Shown here: positions 1 through 6,758 of the stretch, in pieces
Layout: every line of letters begins with the position of its first letter
Position numbering within the stretch: position 1 is the first letter of the stretch
Assembly (NCBI GenBank): GCA_013288455.1
Contig: JABDBU010000033.1
Location: 1-7,050, forward strand
Source of the DNA: Gammaproteobacteria bacterium
GTDB taxonomy: Bacteria; Pseudomonadota; Gammaproteobacteria; Diplorickettsiales; Diplorickettsiaceae
DNA: 7,050 nt
Reading direction: 5' to 3'
The notes under the pieces: model-generated
The model's input: only the letters and a program-made list of their open reading frames with translations
What the model was told of the DNA's origin: nothing
Database searches by the model: none
Program-made: the position numbers and the translations under genes

Positions 1-60
1 GGCACTGTAAAAAATAGGGAACATGATGCTAAGCCGTTTTTTTCCGTTGCTGGCATTTTT
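1..60 (+). other. Region upstream of cyoE, no assignable gene
   Basis: This leader cannot be assigned to a gene. The cyoE reading frame stays open to the window edge, but it has no ATG, GTG or TTG before position 61. The other two forward frames have stops at 8-10 (TAA) and 15-17 (TAG), so an upstream gene on this strand could end at either one. A purine-rich AGGGAA at 16-21 sits just before two consecutive ATGs (23 and 26). These open a 17-codon frame, counting the stop, that ends at 73, inside cyoE. No clear promoter hexamers were seen. Confidence 0.4.
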
Positions 61-966
61 ATGGCGTCAGTAAAATGGATAGGAATTTATTTAGAATTAA
101 GCAAGTATCGCGTCACCAGTTTGATGCTGGTCACCGCGTGGATTGGCATGGAACTCGCCGCTACCACTCCCATTGCTTTTTCAAAGATCTTCTTTTCATT
201 GCTTGGAATAGGCTGCATTGCCTGCGCAGCCGGCGGCATCAACCATCTTTTGGATTTTCGTCTAGACTGTTTGATGGCACGCACAGCACGACGTCCACTC
301 CCTCGTAGACAAGTATCGCCATTACATGTCCTGCTTTTTACTATCATGATCGCTTCCCTAGGAACGCTTACACTAGCATGCTTTGCCAATTCTCTCACAA
401 TACGCTTAAGTTTATTGAGCTTAATTGCCTACGCTATCATCTATACACTGTTTTTAAAGCGCATGACTACACAAAATATTGTAATTGGTGGCTTAGCAGG
501 CGCTAGCCCCCCGTTGTTAGGATGGACCGCTATTACCAATCATCTAGACCCTGGCGGATTGTTGTTGGTCTTAATCATTTTTACCTGGACACCAGCTCAT
601 TTCTGGTCGTTAGCCATTGCTCGATATGAAGATTATAAAAAAAGTCAGCTTCCTATACTGCCCGTAACACACGGAATTCCATTTACAAAACAACAAATCT
701 TGCTTTATATTCTCTTACTAAGCGGGGTTACCCTACTACCCTTCAGCATCGGCATGAGCGGGCTGTTTTATTTGATCGCAGCGCTGCTATTGAACACTGG
801 ATTTCTCATGGCGGCGATTCGCTTAATCAAGCAGACCAAAAACGCAGTGGCAATGAAAGTTTTTCATTATTCGAATTTTTATTTGCTCGTGCTGTTTGTT
901 TGTTTACTGATAGATCATGTTCTAATTTCTAATCAGGAGAATATAGATGGCTTGCCCATTTTCTAA
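61..966 (+). CDS. cyoE: Protoheme IX farnesyltransferase (heme O synthase)
   Basis: Membrane-embedded UbiA-family prenyltransferase that transfers a farnesyl group from farnesyl diphosphate to the vinyl group of heme b, giving heme O for terminal oxidases (also named ctaB or COX10). The 301-residue length is normal for the family. The first Asp-rich diphosphate-Mg motif is N61-x3-D65-x3-D69, followed by M72-x-R74-T75 and R78-P79-L80. Other family blocks are 'IGGLAGASPPLLGW' (142-155), 'WTPAHFWSLAI' (176-186) and the second motif 'YEDY' (189-192) followed by 'LPILPVTHG' (197-205). Hydrophobic segments alternate along the whole chain, as expected for about nine membrane helices. The ATG at 61 places the conserved 'YLELSKYRVT' about ten residues in, as in relatives, but no good Shine-Dalgarno site precedes it. 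The last 20 bases overlap the sco gene, which fits a shared role in oxidase assembly. The function is clear; whether the oxidase uses heme O or heme A cannot be told from here. Confidence 0.95.
   Translation: MASVKWIGIYLELSKYRVTSLMLVTAWIGMELAATTPIAFSKIFFSLLGIGCIACAAGGINHLLDFRLDCLMARTARRPLPRRQVSPLHVLLFTIMIASLGTLTLACFANSLTIRLSLLSLIAYAIIYTLFLKRMTTQNIVIGGLAGASPPLLGWTAITNHLDPGGLLLVLIIFTWTPAHFWSLAIARYEDYKKSQLPILPVTHGIPFTKQQILLYILLLSGVTLLPFSIGMSGLFYLIAALLLNTGFLMAAIRLIKQTKNAVAMKVFHYSNFYLLVLFVCLLIDHVLISNQENIDGLPIF
935..940 (+). promoter_or_regulatory. Ribosome binding site of the SCO-family gene
   Basis: AGGAGA lies inside the cyoE coding sequence, six bases before the ATG at 947. It is the best Shine-Dalgarno match near a gene start in the left half of the window. 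It supports the start that overlaps cyoE, so translation of the second gene probably does not rely only on coupling. Confidence 0.7.
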
Positions 967-1579
967 AAATAACGCTTGGTCAATCGTTTTTTTCGCATGC
1001 ATTGCTCTGGTATTAGGTGTGGGACTCCATGTATGGAATACCCATAAGCCTAGGATGACCCAACCCACTTCTGCTACTCCCTTGAATCAACCGCAGGGAC
1101 TACCTGCCTTCTCACTCATTGATAGCAGCAATCTCCCTTTTACGAATCGCAGCTTGATAGGCCATTATAGTTTTTTATTCTTTGGCTACACGCATTGTCA
1201 GGGTATTTGTCCTATAACGATGACTTTGTTGACCCAGCTGTATGCACAACTGGAAAAACAGAAGCTCCCTTTGCCACAGATCGTGTTTATTACTCTCGAT
1301 CCTCGGCGTGACACGAAAAATGTTCTAGCTCATTACGTACATGCCTTTCATTCTAGCTTCCAAGGAGTCACAGGATCCTCGAGGGACATTCAGCAATTAA
1401 GCAAGCAAATGGGTGTGGTCTATATTAGTGCTCAGCAAAAGAAGGAGAGTAATTATCAGATCGATCATAGTGGAACCTTGTATCTCATTGATCCAGAAGG
1501 TAAATTGATCGCCGTCTTCTCCCCACCTCATGATAAAAATGCTATTGCTAAAGATTATCGATCTTTGACGCAGTCGTAA
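947..1579 (+). CDS. SCO1/SenC-family copper chaperone for cytochrome oxidase
   Basis: Membrane-anchored thioredoxin-fold protein that delivers copper to, or reduces, the Cu-A site of cytochrome c oxidase subunit II on the outer face of the inner membrane. The 210-residue protein has one N-terminal membrane segment (about 10-30) and then a periplasmic domain. The copper ligands of the family are visible: Cys84 and Cys88 in 'THCQGICP' (C-x3-C-P) and His174 in 'IDHSG'. The family block 'LDPRRDT' (117-123) and the terminal 'LIDPEGKLIAVFSPP' (180-194) also fit. The residues between the cysteines (QGI) differ from the commoner PDV, but the spacing is kept. No lipobox is seen, so anchoring is by the uncleaved helix. 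The start overlaps the cyoE end by 20 bases and has a good Shine-Dalgarno site. The family is certain; the choice between copper delivery and thiol reduction is not. Confidence 0.92.
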   Translation: MACPFSKNNAWSIVFFACIALVLGVGLHVWNTHKPRMTQPTSATPLNQPQGLPAFSLIDSSNLPFTNRSLIGHYSFLFFGYTHCQGICPITMTLLTQLYAQLEKQKLPLPQIVFITLDPRRDTKNVLAHYVHAFHSSFQGVTGSSRDIQQLSKQMGVVYISAQQKKESNYQIDHSGTLYLIDPEGKLIAVFSPPHDKNAIAKDYRSLTQS

Positions 1580-1619
1580 GGCGCTTTCCATTGCGTTCAT
1601 CATCAATACATATAAAATC

Positions 1620-2711
1620 ATGAAAAAACAACATGTCATTGTAGGTTTATCAGGCGGCGTGGATTCTTCCTTGGCCGCCTTATTGCTTAAAGAACAAGGC
1701 TATACAGTGGAAGCGCTGTTTATGAAAAACTGGGAAGAGGATGATACTGAGCAGTATTGCTCTGCAGCTGCAGATGTGGCAGACGCAGAGGACTTTTGTC
1801 ATCGCTTCTCTATCCCTTTACACACTATCAATTTTGCTGCTGAATATTGGGACCATGTTTTTTCTCATTTTTTACAAGAATATCAGGCGGGACGTACACC
1901 AAATCCTGATGTACTTTGTAACAAAGAAATTAAATTTAAAACCTTCCTGACATATGCCTTACAGCGCGGCGCTGATTTCATCGCAACAGGCCACTACGCA
2001 AAGAAATGTTTTGCAAGTGACCACTATCAACTACTTAAAAGTGGCGACCAGGACAAGGATCAAACCTATTTCCTTTATACCTTAGGGCAAAAACAGTTAG
2101 AAAAAACCTTATTTCCTCTTGCTTCGTTGCGCAAATCTGAGGTAAGAAAGCTCGCAAAACAAGCAGGATTATCTAATCATGATAAAAAGGATAGTACTGG
2201 CATCTGTTTTATCGGAGAACGAAACTTTAGGCAATTTTTGAAAAAATACCTACCTGTACAGCCTGGTCTCATTGAAACGCAGGATGGAAAATGTATAGGA
2301 CAACACGATGGATTGATGTTTTATACCATAGGTCAACGCCAAGGCTTAGGGATTGGTGGCTTAAGGCACAGCGAGTTGACACCTTGGTATGTAGCCGATA
2401 AAGCACTTGATCGTAATGCCTTGATCGTTGTACAAGGACATGAGCATCCAGCACTGTATTCACGTGCTCTCATCTGTTCCCAATTACACTGGATCAAAGA
2501 GGGACCGCCTGCTTTTTCCTACGGGTGTGCTGCAAAAATTCGATATCGACAACTTGAAACCCCTTGCTACCTGACACCGTTGACAGCAAACCAGCTTCAG
2601 GTTGAGTTTGAGCAAGCGCAACGGGCTATCACTCCAGGCCAATCAATTGTATTCTACCAAGGAGAAAATTGCCTAGGAGGAGGCGTCATAGATACGCCGT
2701 TACGTCATTAG
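1620..2711 (+). CDS. mnmA: tRNA-specific 2-thiouridylase MnmA
   Basis: Cytoplasmic enzyme that adenylates and then thiolates U34 in the wobble position of tRNA-Lys, tRNA-Glu and tRNA-Gln, giving the s2U of mnm5s2U. Sulfur arrives as a persulfide through the IscS/Tus relay or an equivalent. The 363-residue length is close to the E. coli enzyme. The PP-loop ATP-binding motif 'SGGVDSS' is at 11-17. 'FMKNWEE' (34-40), 'TPNPDVLCNKEIKF' (93-106, catalytic Cys100), 'ATGHYAK' (122-128), 'KDQTYFLY' (146-153) and 'DSTGICFIGER' (191-201, persulfide Cys196) are all present. The C-terminal domain shows 'YTIGQRQGLGIGG' (235-247). Both active cysteines are intact, so the enzyme should be active. The gene follows sco after 40 bases with no obvious Shine-Dalgarno sequence; the ATG is chosen because the PP-loop then falls at its usual distance from the N-terminus. 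The position beside murD is not the classical one for either gene. Confidence 0.96.
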   Translation: MKKQHVIVGLSGGVDSSLAALLLKEQGYTVEALFMKNWEEDDTEQYCSAAADVADAEDFCHRFSIPLHTINFAAEYWDHVFSHFLQEYQAGRTPNPDVLCNKEIKFKTFLTYALQRGADFIATGHYAKKCFASDHYQLLKSGDQDKDQTYFLYTLGQKQLEKTLFPLASLRKSEVRKLAKQAGLSNHDKKDSTGICFIGERNFRQFLKKYLPVQPGLIETQDGKCIGQHDGLMFYTIGQRQGLGIGGLRHSELTPWYVADKALDRNALIVVQGHEHPALYSRALICSQLHWIKEGPPAFSYGCAAKIRYRQLETPCYLTPLTANQLQVEFEQAQRAITPGQSIVFYQGENCLGGGVIDTPLRH

Positions 2712-2753
2712 TCCATTACAGATTTGCGAAATTTTAGAAAAAATTAGCTACTA

Positions 2754-4118
2754 ATGTCGCCCTTCAATGCTGATCACAAACGTTTGATTATTGGTTTAGG
2801 CGAAACTGGCCTTTCCTGTGCCCGTTATTTTCATCAACTGCACTTGCCTTTTACACTGTTGGACTCGCGCCTGGATCCACCTCATTTCGCAACCTGTAAA
2901 CAAGAATTTCCTGATGCCCCTATCTATCTAGGTCCGTTTGAAGCACACCGATTTCAACAAGTTAAAGAATTAATTGTTAGTCCCGGCATTAATCTCAGCG
3001 AACCCGTCATTACAGACGCCATCGCTAAAACTGGCGTACGTCCCAAGGGCGATATTGAGTTATTTGCTGGTAAAGCACGAGCCCCCATCATTGCGATCAC
3101 TGGTACCAATGCAAAGGGAACAGTGACTACCTTGGTGGGTGATATGATCCGCGCTGCGCACTACACTGTCGAGGTCGGCGGAAATATAGGTAAAGCTGCC
3201 CTTGATCTGCTACATGCACCTATACCTGATTTTTACGTTTTAGAAATTTCCAGCTTTCAGTTAGAAACTACCTATTCACTCAAGGCCAAGGTGGCAACCG
3301 TACTTAACATCAGTCCTGATCACCTGGATCGACATAAAACATTGGAAAACTACGCGCAAACTAAACAGAGTATTTATCAGCATTGTGATATAGCCGTATG
3401 GAATCGAGACGATCCCTTGACACGTCCACACTGTTCAGGTGATCCACCCAAAAACATACTCAGTTTTGGCTTAACAAGGAAAAACTCTGATGCATTAGAA
3501 TTTGGTTTGCGACGAATAAATAACAGCATGTATTTAACACAAGGAGAACAAGGCCTCATCTCTGTTAACCAGCTCTATATCAAGGGACAACATAATTGGG
3601 CCAATGCGTTAGCCGCTTTAACGATCGGTTATGCCATTAAGCTTCCATTACCTGCTATGTTAGAAGCATTGTGTCAATTTCAAGGACTACCGCATCGCTG
3701 TCAATGGATCAGGGAAGCGCAAGGGGTTGCCTGGTATAACGACTCCAAAGCTACGAATATCGGCGCAACCTTGGCTGCTCTCAATGGCTTAGGTCCTGCC
3801 ATTCACGGTAAAATTGTTTTAATTGCAGGGGGCTTAGGAAAAGCAGCTGATTTCAATCTACTGAACGCCAGTGTTGCTCGTTACGTTAAAACGGCAATAT
3901 TGATCGGTCAGGATGCACCCTTGCTAAAACAAGCATTGGAAAAGAGCACTCTAACACAAGCAGCGCGTGATTTACCGTGTGCTGTTTCTATGGCAAAACA
4001 AGCGGCAACCCCTGGCGACGTCGTATTATTATCCCCCGCCTGTGCAAGTATGGATATGTTTAACAATTACGTGGAACGCGGTAACATTTTTATGCAGCTA
4101 GTATTGGAAGAAGGCTAA
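2754..4118 (+). CDS. murD: UDP-N-acetylmuramoyl-L-alanine--D-glutamate ligase
   Basis: Cytoplasmic Mur ligase adding D-glutamate to UDP-MurNAc-L-Ala with ATP hydrolysis, the second amino acid step of the peptidoglycan stem. The 454 residues fall into the three usual domains. The N-terminal Rossmann-like domain has 'GLGETGLSC' (14-22) and 'VSPGI' (75-79). The central ATPase domain has the P-loop 'GTNAKGT' (117-123), 'GGNIG' (142-146), 'EISSFQLE' (164-171), 'PDHLDRH' (188-194) and the probable carbamylated Lys204 in 'QTKQSIY'. The C-terminal domain has 'LPHR' (312-315), 'YNDSKATN' (328-335), 'AGGLGKAADF' (358-367) and 'LSPACASMDMFNNY' (426-439). One oddity is Gly122 directly after the P-loop lysine, where MurD normally has Ser. 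An in-frame TAG at 2745-2747 rules out a longer N-terminus. The Shine-Dalgarno site is weak and A-rich. ftsW follows after one base, so the pair is almost certainly co-transcribed. Confidence 0.96.
   Translation: MSPFNADHKRLIIGLGETGLSCARYFHQLHLPFTLLDSRLDPPHFATCKQEFPDAPIYLGPFEAHRFQQVKELIVSPGINLSEPVITDAIAKTGVRPKGDIELFAGKARAPIIAITGTNAKGTVTTLVGDMIRAAHYTVEVGGNIGKAALDLLHAPIPDFYVLEISSFQLETTYSLKAKVATVLNISPDHLDRHKTLENYAQTKQSIYQHCDIAVWNRDDPLTRPHCSGDPPKNILSFGLTRKNSDALEFGLRRINNSMYLTQGEQGLISVNQLYIKGQHNWANALAALTIGYAIKLPLPAMLEALCQFQGLPHRCQWIREAQGVAWYNDSKATNIGATLAALNGLGPAIHGKIVLIAGGLGKAADFNLLNASVARYVKTAILIGQDAPLLKQALEKSTLTQAARDLPCAVSMAKQAATPGDVVLLSPACASMDMFNNYVERGNIFMQLVLEEG
4106..4114 (+). promoter_or_regulatory. 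Ribosome binding site of ftsW, inside the murD end
   Basis: GGAAGAAGG is formed by the last codons of murD and stands five bases before the ftsW ATG at 4120. With only one base between the murD stop and the ftsW start, it fixes the start and points to translational coupling of the two genes. Confidence 0.65.
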
Positions 4119-4119
4119 T

Positions 4120-5274
4120 ATGTCCCAAACTAATTCTCAAGACGAAATTCCTCTTGTTCTGCATGATCGCTATCTGCTTTTTTCGACTTTCATTCTATTG
4201 GCCTTTGGATTGTTGATGGTTGCCTCCACCTCAATCGTGATATCAGAACGCCAATACGGACAACCATTTCATTATTTTTTTCATCAATTGTGTTATTTGC
4301 TCATCGGCATAGGAGCGGGCGCCGTTATTTTTCAAATAAAAATCAATTACTGGAAACAAATTGGTCTGGCCCTTTTACTCGCAAGTATCGGATTACTTAT
4401 CCTGGTTTTGTTGCCAGTTATTGGCAAGCAGGTCAATGGCAGTGCGCGTTGGTTAAGCTTCGGTCCCTTTGGTTTACAGGTATCTGAATTTGTGAAACTG
4501 GCCATGATCGTGTACCTGGCCGGCTACCTACTTCGTCAAAAAAAACAAATACAAACACAAATACAAGGCTTTCTAAAACCTTTGCTTGTACTGACCTTAA
4601 TCACATTTCTCTTATTACGTGAACCTGACTTTGGCGCAGCCGCCGTCATTTTACTCACCAGCCTTGGCATGTTGTTTTTAGCAGGAGTACGCCTCTGGCA
4701 GTTCACCATCCTTTTCATCGGTGTCATATTCGTTTTAGGTATACTTGCTATCAGTTCCCCTTACCGTTTGGCACGCTTAACTGCCTTTCTTAATCCTTGG
4801 ATCAACCAATTTGACTCCGGCTATCAATTGACGCAATCCCTCATTGCCTTTGGACGTGGTGGCTGGTTTGGCGTTGGACTCGGAGAGAGTGTACAAAAAT
4901 TATTTTATCTTCCTGAAGCACACACGGATTTTTTGTTTGCTGTACTAACCGAAGAATTAGGTCTCATAGGAGGATTATTTATGATCTTAATGTTTTCAGT
5001 ACTGGTTTGGCGTGCTCTGTGCATAGGTCAACACTGTTTTAATGCAGGACAACTCTTTCCAGCATATCTCGCTTATGGAATCGGCCTCAATATTGCCTTA
5101 CAAGTTATGATCAATATCGGCGTTAATATGGGTGTACTACCGACCAAGGGATTAACACTACCATTGATGAGCTATGGTGGCAGTAGCCTGGTGATTACCT
5201 GTATGATGCTCGCTTTATTGCTGCGTATTGATCACGAATATCGATTAAGCGAATTTGGATTTAGATTGGTTTAA
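4120..5274 (+). CDS. ftsW: Septal peptidoglycan glycosyltransferase FtsW (SEDS family)
   Basis: Polytopic inner-membrane SEDS protein that polymerises lipid II into glycan strands at the division site, working with the transpeptidase FtsI. The 384-residue chain is mostly hydrophobic helices after a short cytoplasmic N-terminus. SEDS signatures are 'GSARWLSFGPFGLQVSEFVK' (107-126), 'LREPDFGAA' (166-174), 'GYQLTQSLIAFGRGG' (234-248), 'LPEAHTDFLFA' (264-274) with Asp270 at the catalytic position, 'EELGLIGG' (278-285), and 'NMGVLPTKGLTLPLMSYGGSS' in the C-terminal part (336-356). I call FtsW rather than RodA because the gene lies between murD and murC. A short loop at 139-150 is unusually rich in Lys and Gln and is encoded by a small DNA repeat. 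Downstream there are 62 bases with no gene, where most relatives carry murG. Confidence 0.95.
   Translation: MSQTNSQDEIPLVLHDRYLLFSTFILLAFGLLMVASTSIVISERQYGQPFHYFFHQLCYLLIGIGAGAVIFQIKINYWKQIGLALLLASIGLLILVLLPVIGKQVNGSARWLSFGPFGLQVSEFVKLAMIVYLAGYLLRQKKQIQTQIQGFLKPLLVLTLITFLLLREPDFGAAAVILLTSLGMLFLAGVRLWQFTILFIGVIFVLGILAISSPYRLARLTAFLNPWINQFDSGYQLTQSLIAFGRGGWFGVGLGESVQKLFYLPEAHTDFLFAVLTEELGLIGGLFMILMFSVLVWRALCIGQHCFNAGQLFPAYLAYGIGLNIALQVMINIGVNMGVLPTKGLTLPLMSYGGSSLVITCMMLALLLRIDHEYRLSEFGFRLV
4545..4566 (+). repeat. Imperfect 12-base tandem repeat in ftsW
   Basis: The unit ACAAATACAA occurs at 4545-4554 and again at 4557-4566, separated by AC, giving a 12-base period over about 1.8 copies. It follows directly on a run of eight A (4538-4545). 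The frame is kept, because 12 bases encode four residues; the result is a Gln-rich 'QIQTQIQ' in a predicted cytoplasmic loop. It may be a trace of slippage, or simply low-complexity coding sequence. Confidence 0.5.
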
Positions 5275-5336
5275 GAATTATTCCATCTCTTTGCTGCCAT
5301 TCTACTACTACTTAACGAAAGCATTATAGGTACACC

Positions 5337-6755
5337 ATGAAAAACCCTCTGATGGGAAACCAAATGGGACGCGTTCGTCATCTTCATTTTGTTGGCATTG
5401 GTGGTGCCGGCATGGGAGGTATTGCTGAGATCTTACTCGATGAAGGTTATATTGTTTCGGGTTCAGATCTACAATCTAACGGAATGACACAGCACTTAGA
5501 ACGGCTAGGTGCACACTTTAAGCAAGGTCACGATGCCAAACACATTGATCAAGCGGATGTACTTATCTATTCCAGCGCCGTCCCTCAAGATAATGTAGAA
5601 ATTGTACAAGCAAGACAAACACGCATTCCGGTCGTGCCAAGAGCTCTCATGCTTGCAGAATTGATGCGTTTTCGTTATGGCATTGCAGTGGGAGGAACAC
5701 ATGGAAAAACAACAACCACTAGCTTGGTTGCCAGTATTTTAGGAGAAGCTGGATTAGACCCTACTTTCGTTATTGGTGGTCGCCTAAACAGCACTAGCAC
5801 ACACGCGCGCCTTGGTTCAGGCCACTATTTGGTAGCAGAGGCCGACGAAAGCGACGCTTCTTTTCTTTTTTTGAAACCCATGATGGCTATCGTCACAAAC
5901 ATCGACGCCGATCACATGGACACCTATCATGGAAGCTTCCAACGACTTAAACAAGGCTTTATAGAATTTCTTAATCACCTGCCTTTTTATGGGTTGGCAG
6001 TTCTGTGCTTGGACGATCCTGCCATACGATTGATCCAGTCGGAAATTATGCGTCCCATCGTCACGTATGGTTTTAGTGAAGACGCCGACGTACGCATTAC
6101 CTCTTTTCAACAACGGGAGATAAAGAACCACTTTACCGTCTTACGAAAGAATCGTACACCACTGAATATTGTTTTGAATTTACCAGGACAACATAATGCT
6201 TTAAATGCAGTGGCCGCTATTACTATTGCTACTGAACTCAATATCGAGGACGGAGCTATACAAACAGCATTAAGTGGTTTCAGTGGTATTGATCGCCGTT
6301 TTCAAATATTAGGAGAATTCGTACTCAACAGTGGACATGTTTTACTAATCGATGATTATGGTCATCATCCTCGTGAAATTTCTGCAACATTCCAAACCAT
6401 TCGTAGTGCTTGGCCGGATCGACGCTTGGTTGTCGCCTATCAACCACATCGTTATACTCGAACACGCGACTTATTCAGCGATTTTGTTGAAATACTATCT
6501 CGTGTTGACCATTTGTTATTGTTAGAGGTTTATTCCGCTGGAGAAACACCTATTCCTGGCTCTGACAGCCTCGCATTATCAATACACATCCGCCAATTCA
6601 GTGGTTTAAATCCCACCTTGGTGGTAGATAAACACCAACTCTTGCCGCACTTGCACACTATCCTACAGGATAACGATATTCTTCTATTGCAAGGGGCTGG
6701 CGATATCGGTGGCATTGCTAAGCACCTTGCTCGCTCTGGATTGGAAATCGATTGA
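5337..6755 (+). CDS. murC: UDP-N-acetylmuramate--L-alanine ligase
   Basis: Cytoplasmic Mur ligase that attaches L-alanine to UDP-MurNAc with ATP, the first step of stem peptide assembly. At 472 residues it is slightly shorter than the E. coli enzyme but complete. The N-terminal UDP-binding domain has 'HFVGIGGAGMGGIAE' (17-31), 'SGSD' (41-44) and 'YSSAVP' (78-83). The ATPase domain has the P-loop 'GGTHGKTTTT' (119-128), 'AEADESDASF' (167-176) and 'TNIDADHMDTY' (187-197), and later 'GQHNALNA' (284-291). The C-terminal domain has 'DDYGHHPRE' (339-347), 'YQPHRYTRTRDLF' (368-380), 'YSAGE' (399-403) and 'GAGDIGG' (453-459). The Thr after the P-loop lysine is normal here, unlike in the neighbouring MurD. 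The ATG at 5337 has only a weak AGG six bases upstream; in-frame ATGs at 5352 and 5364 are possible alternatives and would still leave the whole UDP-binding motif. Confidence 0.96.
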   Translation: MKNPLMGNQMGRVRHLHFVGIGGAGMGGIAEILLDEGYIVSGSDLQSNGMTQHLERLGAHFKQGHDAKHIDQADVLIYSSAVPQDNVEIVQARQTRIPVVPRALMLAELMRFRYGIAVGGTHGKTTTTSLVASILGEAGLDPTFVIGGRLNSTSTHARLGSGHYLVAEADESDASFLFLKPMMAIVTNIDADHMDTYHGSFQRLKQGFIEFLNHLPFYGLAVLCLDDPAIRLIQSEIMRPIVTYGFSEDADVRITSFQQREIKNHFTVLRKNRTPLNIVLNLPGQHNALNAVAAITIATELNIEDGAIQTALSGFSGIDRRFQILGEFVLNSGHVLLIDDYGHHPREISATFQTIRSAWPDRRLVVAYQPHRYTRTRDLFSDFVEILSRVDHLLLLEVYSAGETPIPGSDSLALSIHIRQFSGLNPTLVVDKHQLLPHLHTILQDNDILLLQGAGDIGGIAKHLARSGLEID

Positions 6756-6758
6756 TTC

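Noticed and set aside
87..398. Minus-strand open frame of 103 codons opposite cyoE
   Set aside because: It is antisense to the Asp-rich motif region of cyoE, with an Arg- and Lys-rich translation typical of a shadow frame.
1591..1616. TTGCGT and TATAAA as a promoter before mnmA
   Set aside because: The spacing is 14 bases, too short for a sigma-70 promoter, and transcription would begin at or inside the start codon.
1762..1773. Perfect 12-base palindrome CTGCAGCTGCAG in mnmA
   Set aside because: It encodes an alanine-rich piece of MnmA and is explained by codon choice; no second copy or regulatory context was seen.
2682..2698. GGCGT-7-ACGCC inverted repeat near the end of mnmA as a terminator
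   Set aside because: The stem is only five base pairs, lies within the coding sequence and has no T run after it.
2724..2752. TTGCGA as a -35 box before murD
   Set aside because: At 17 bases downstream the best hexamer is GCTACT, only three of six matches to TATAAT.
5817..6131. Minus-strand open frame of 104 codons opposite murC
   Set aside because: It lies wholly within the strongly conserved central domain of murC on the opposite strand and its translation shows no recognisable domain.
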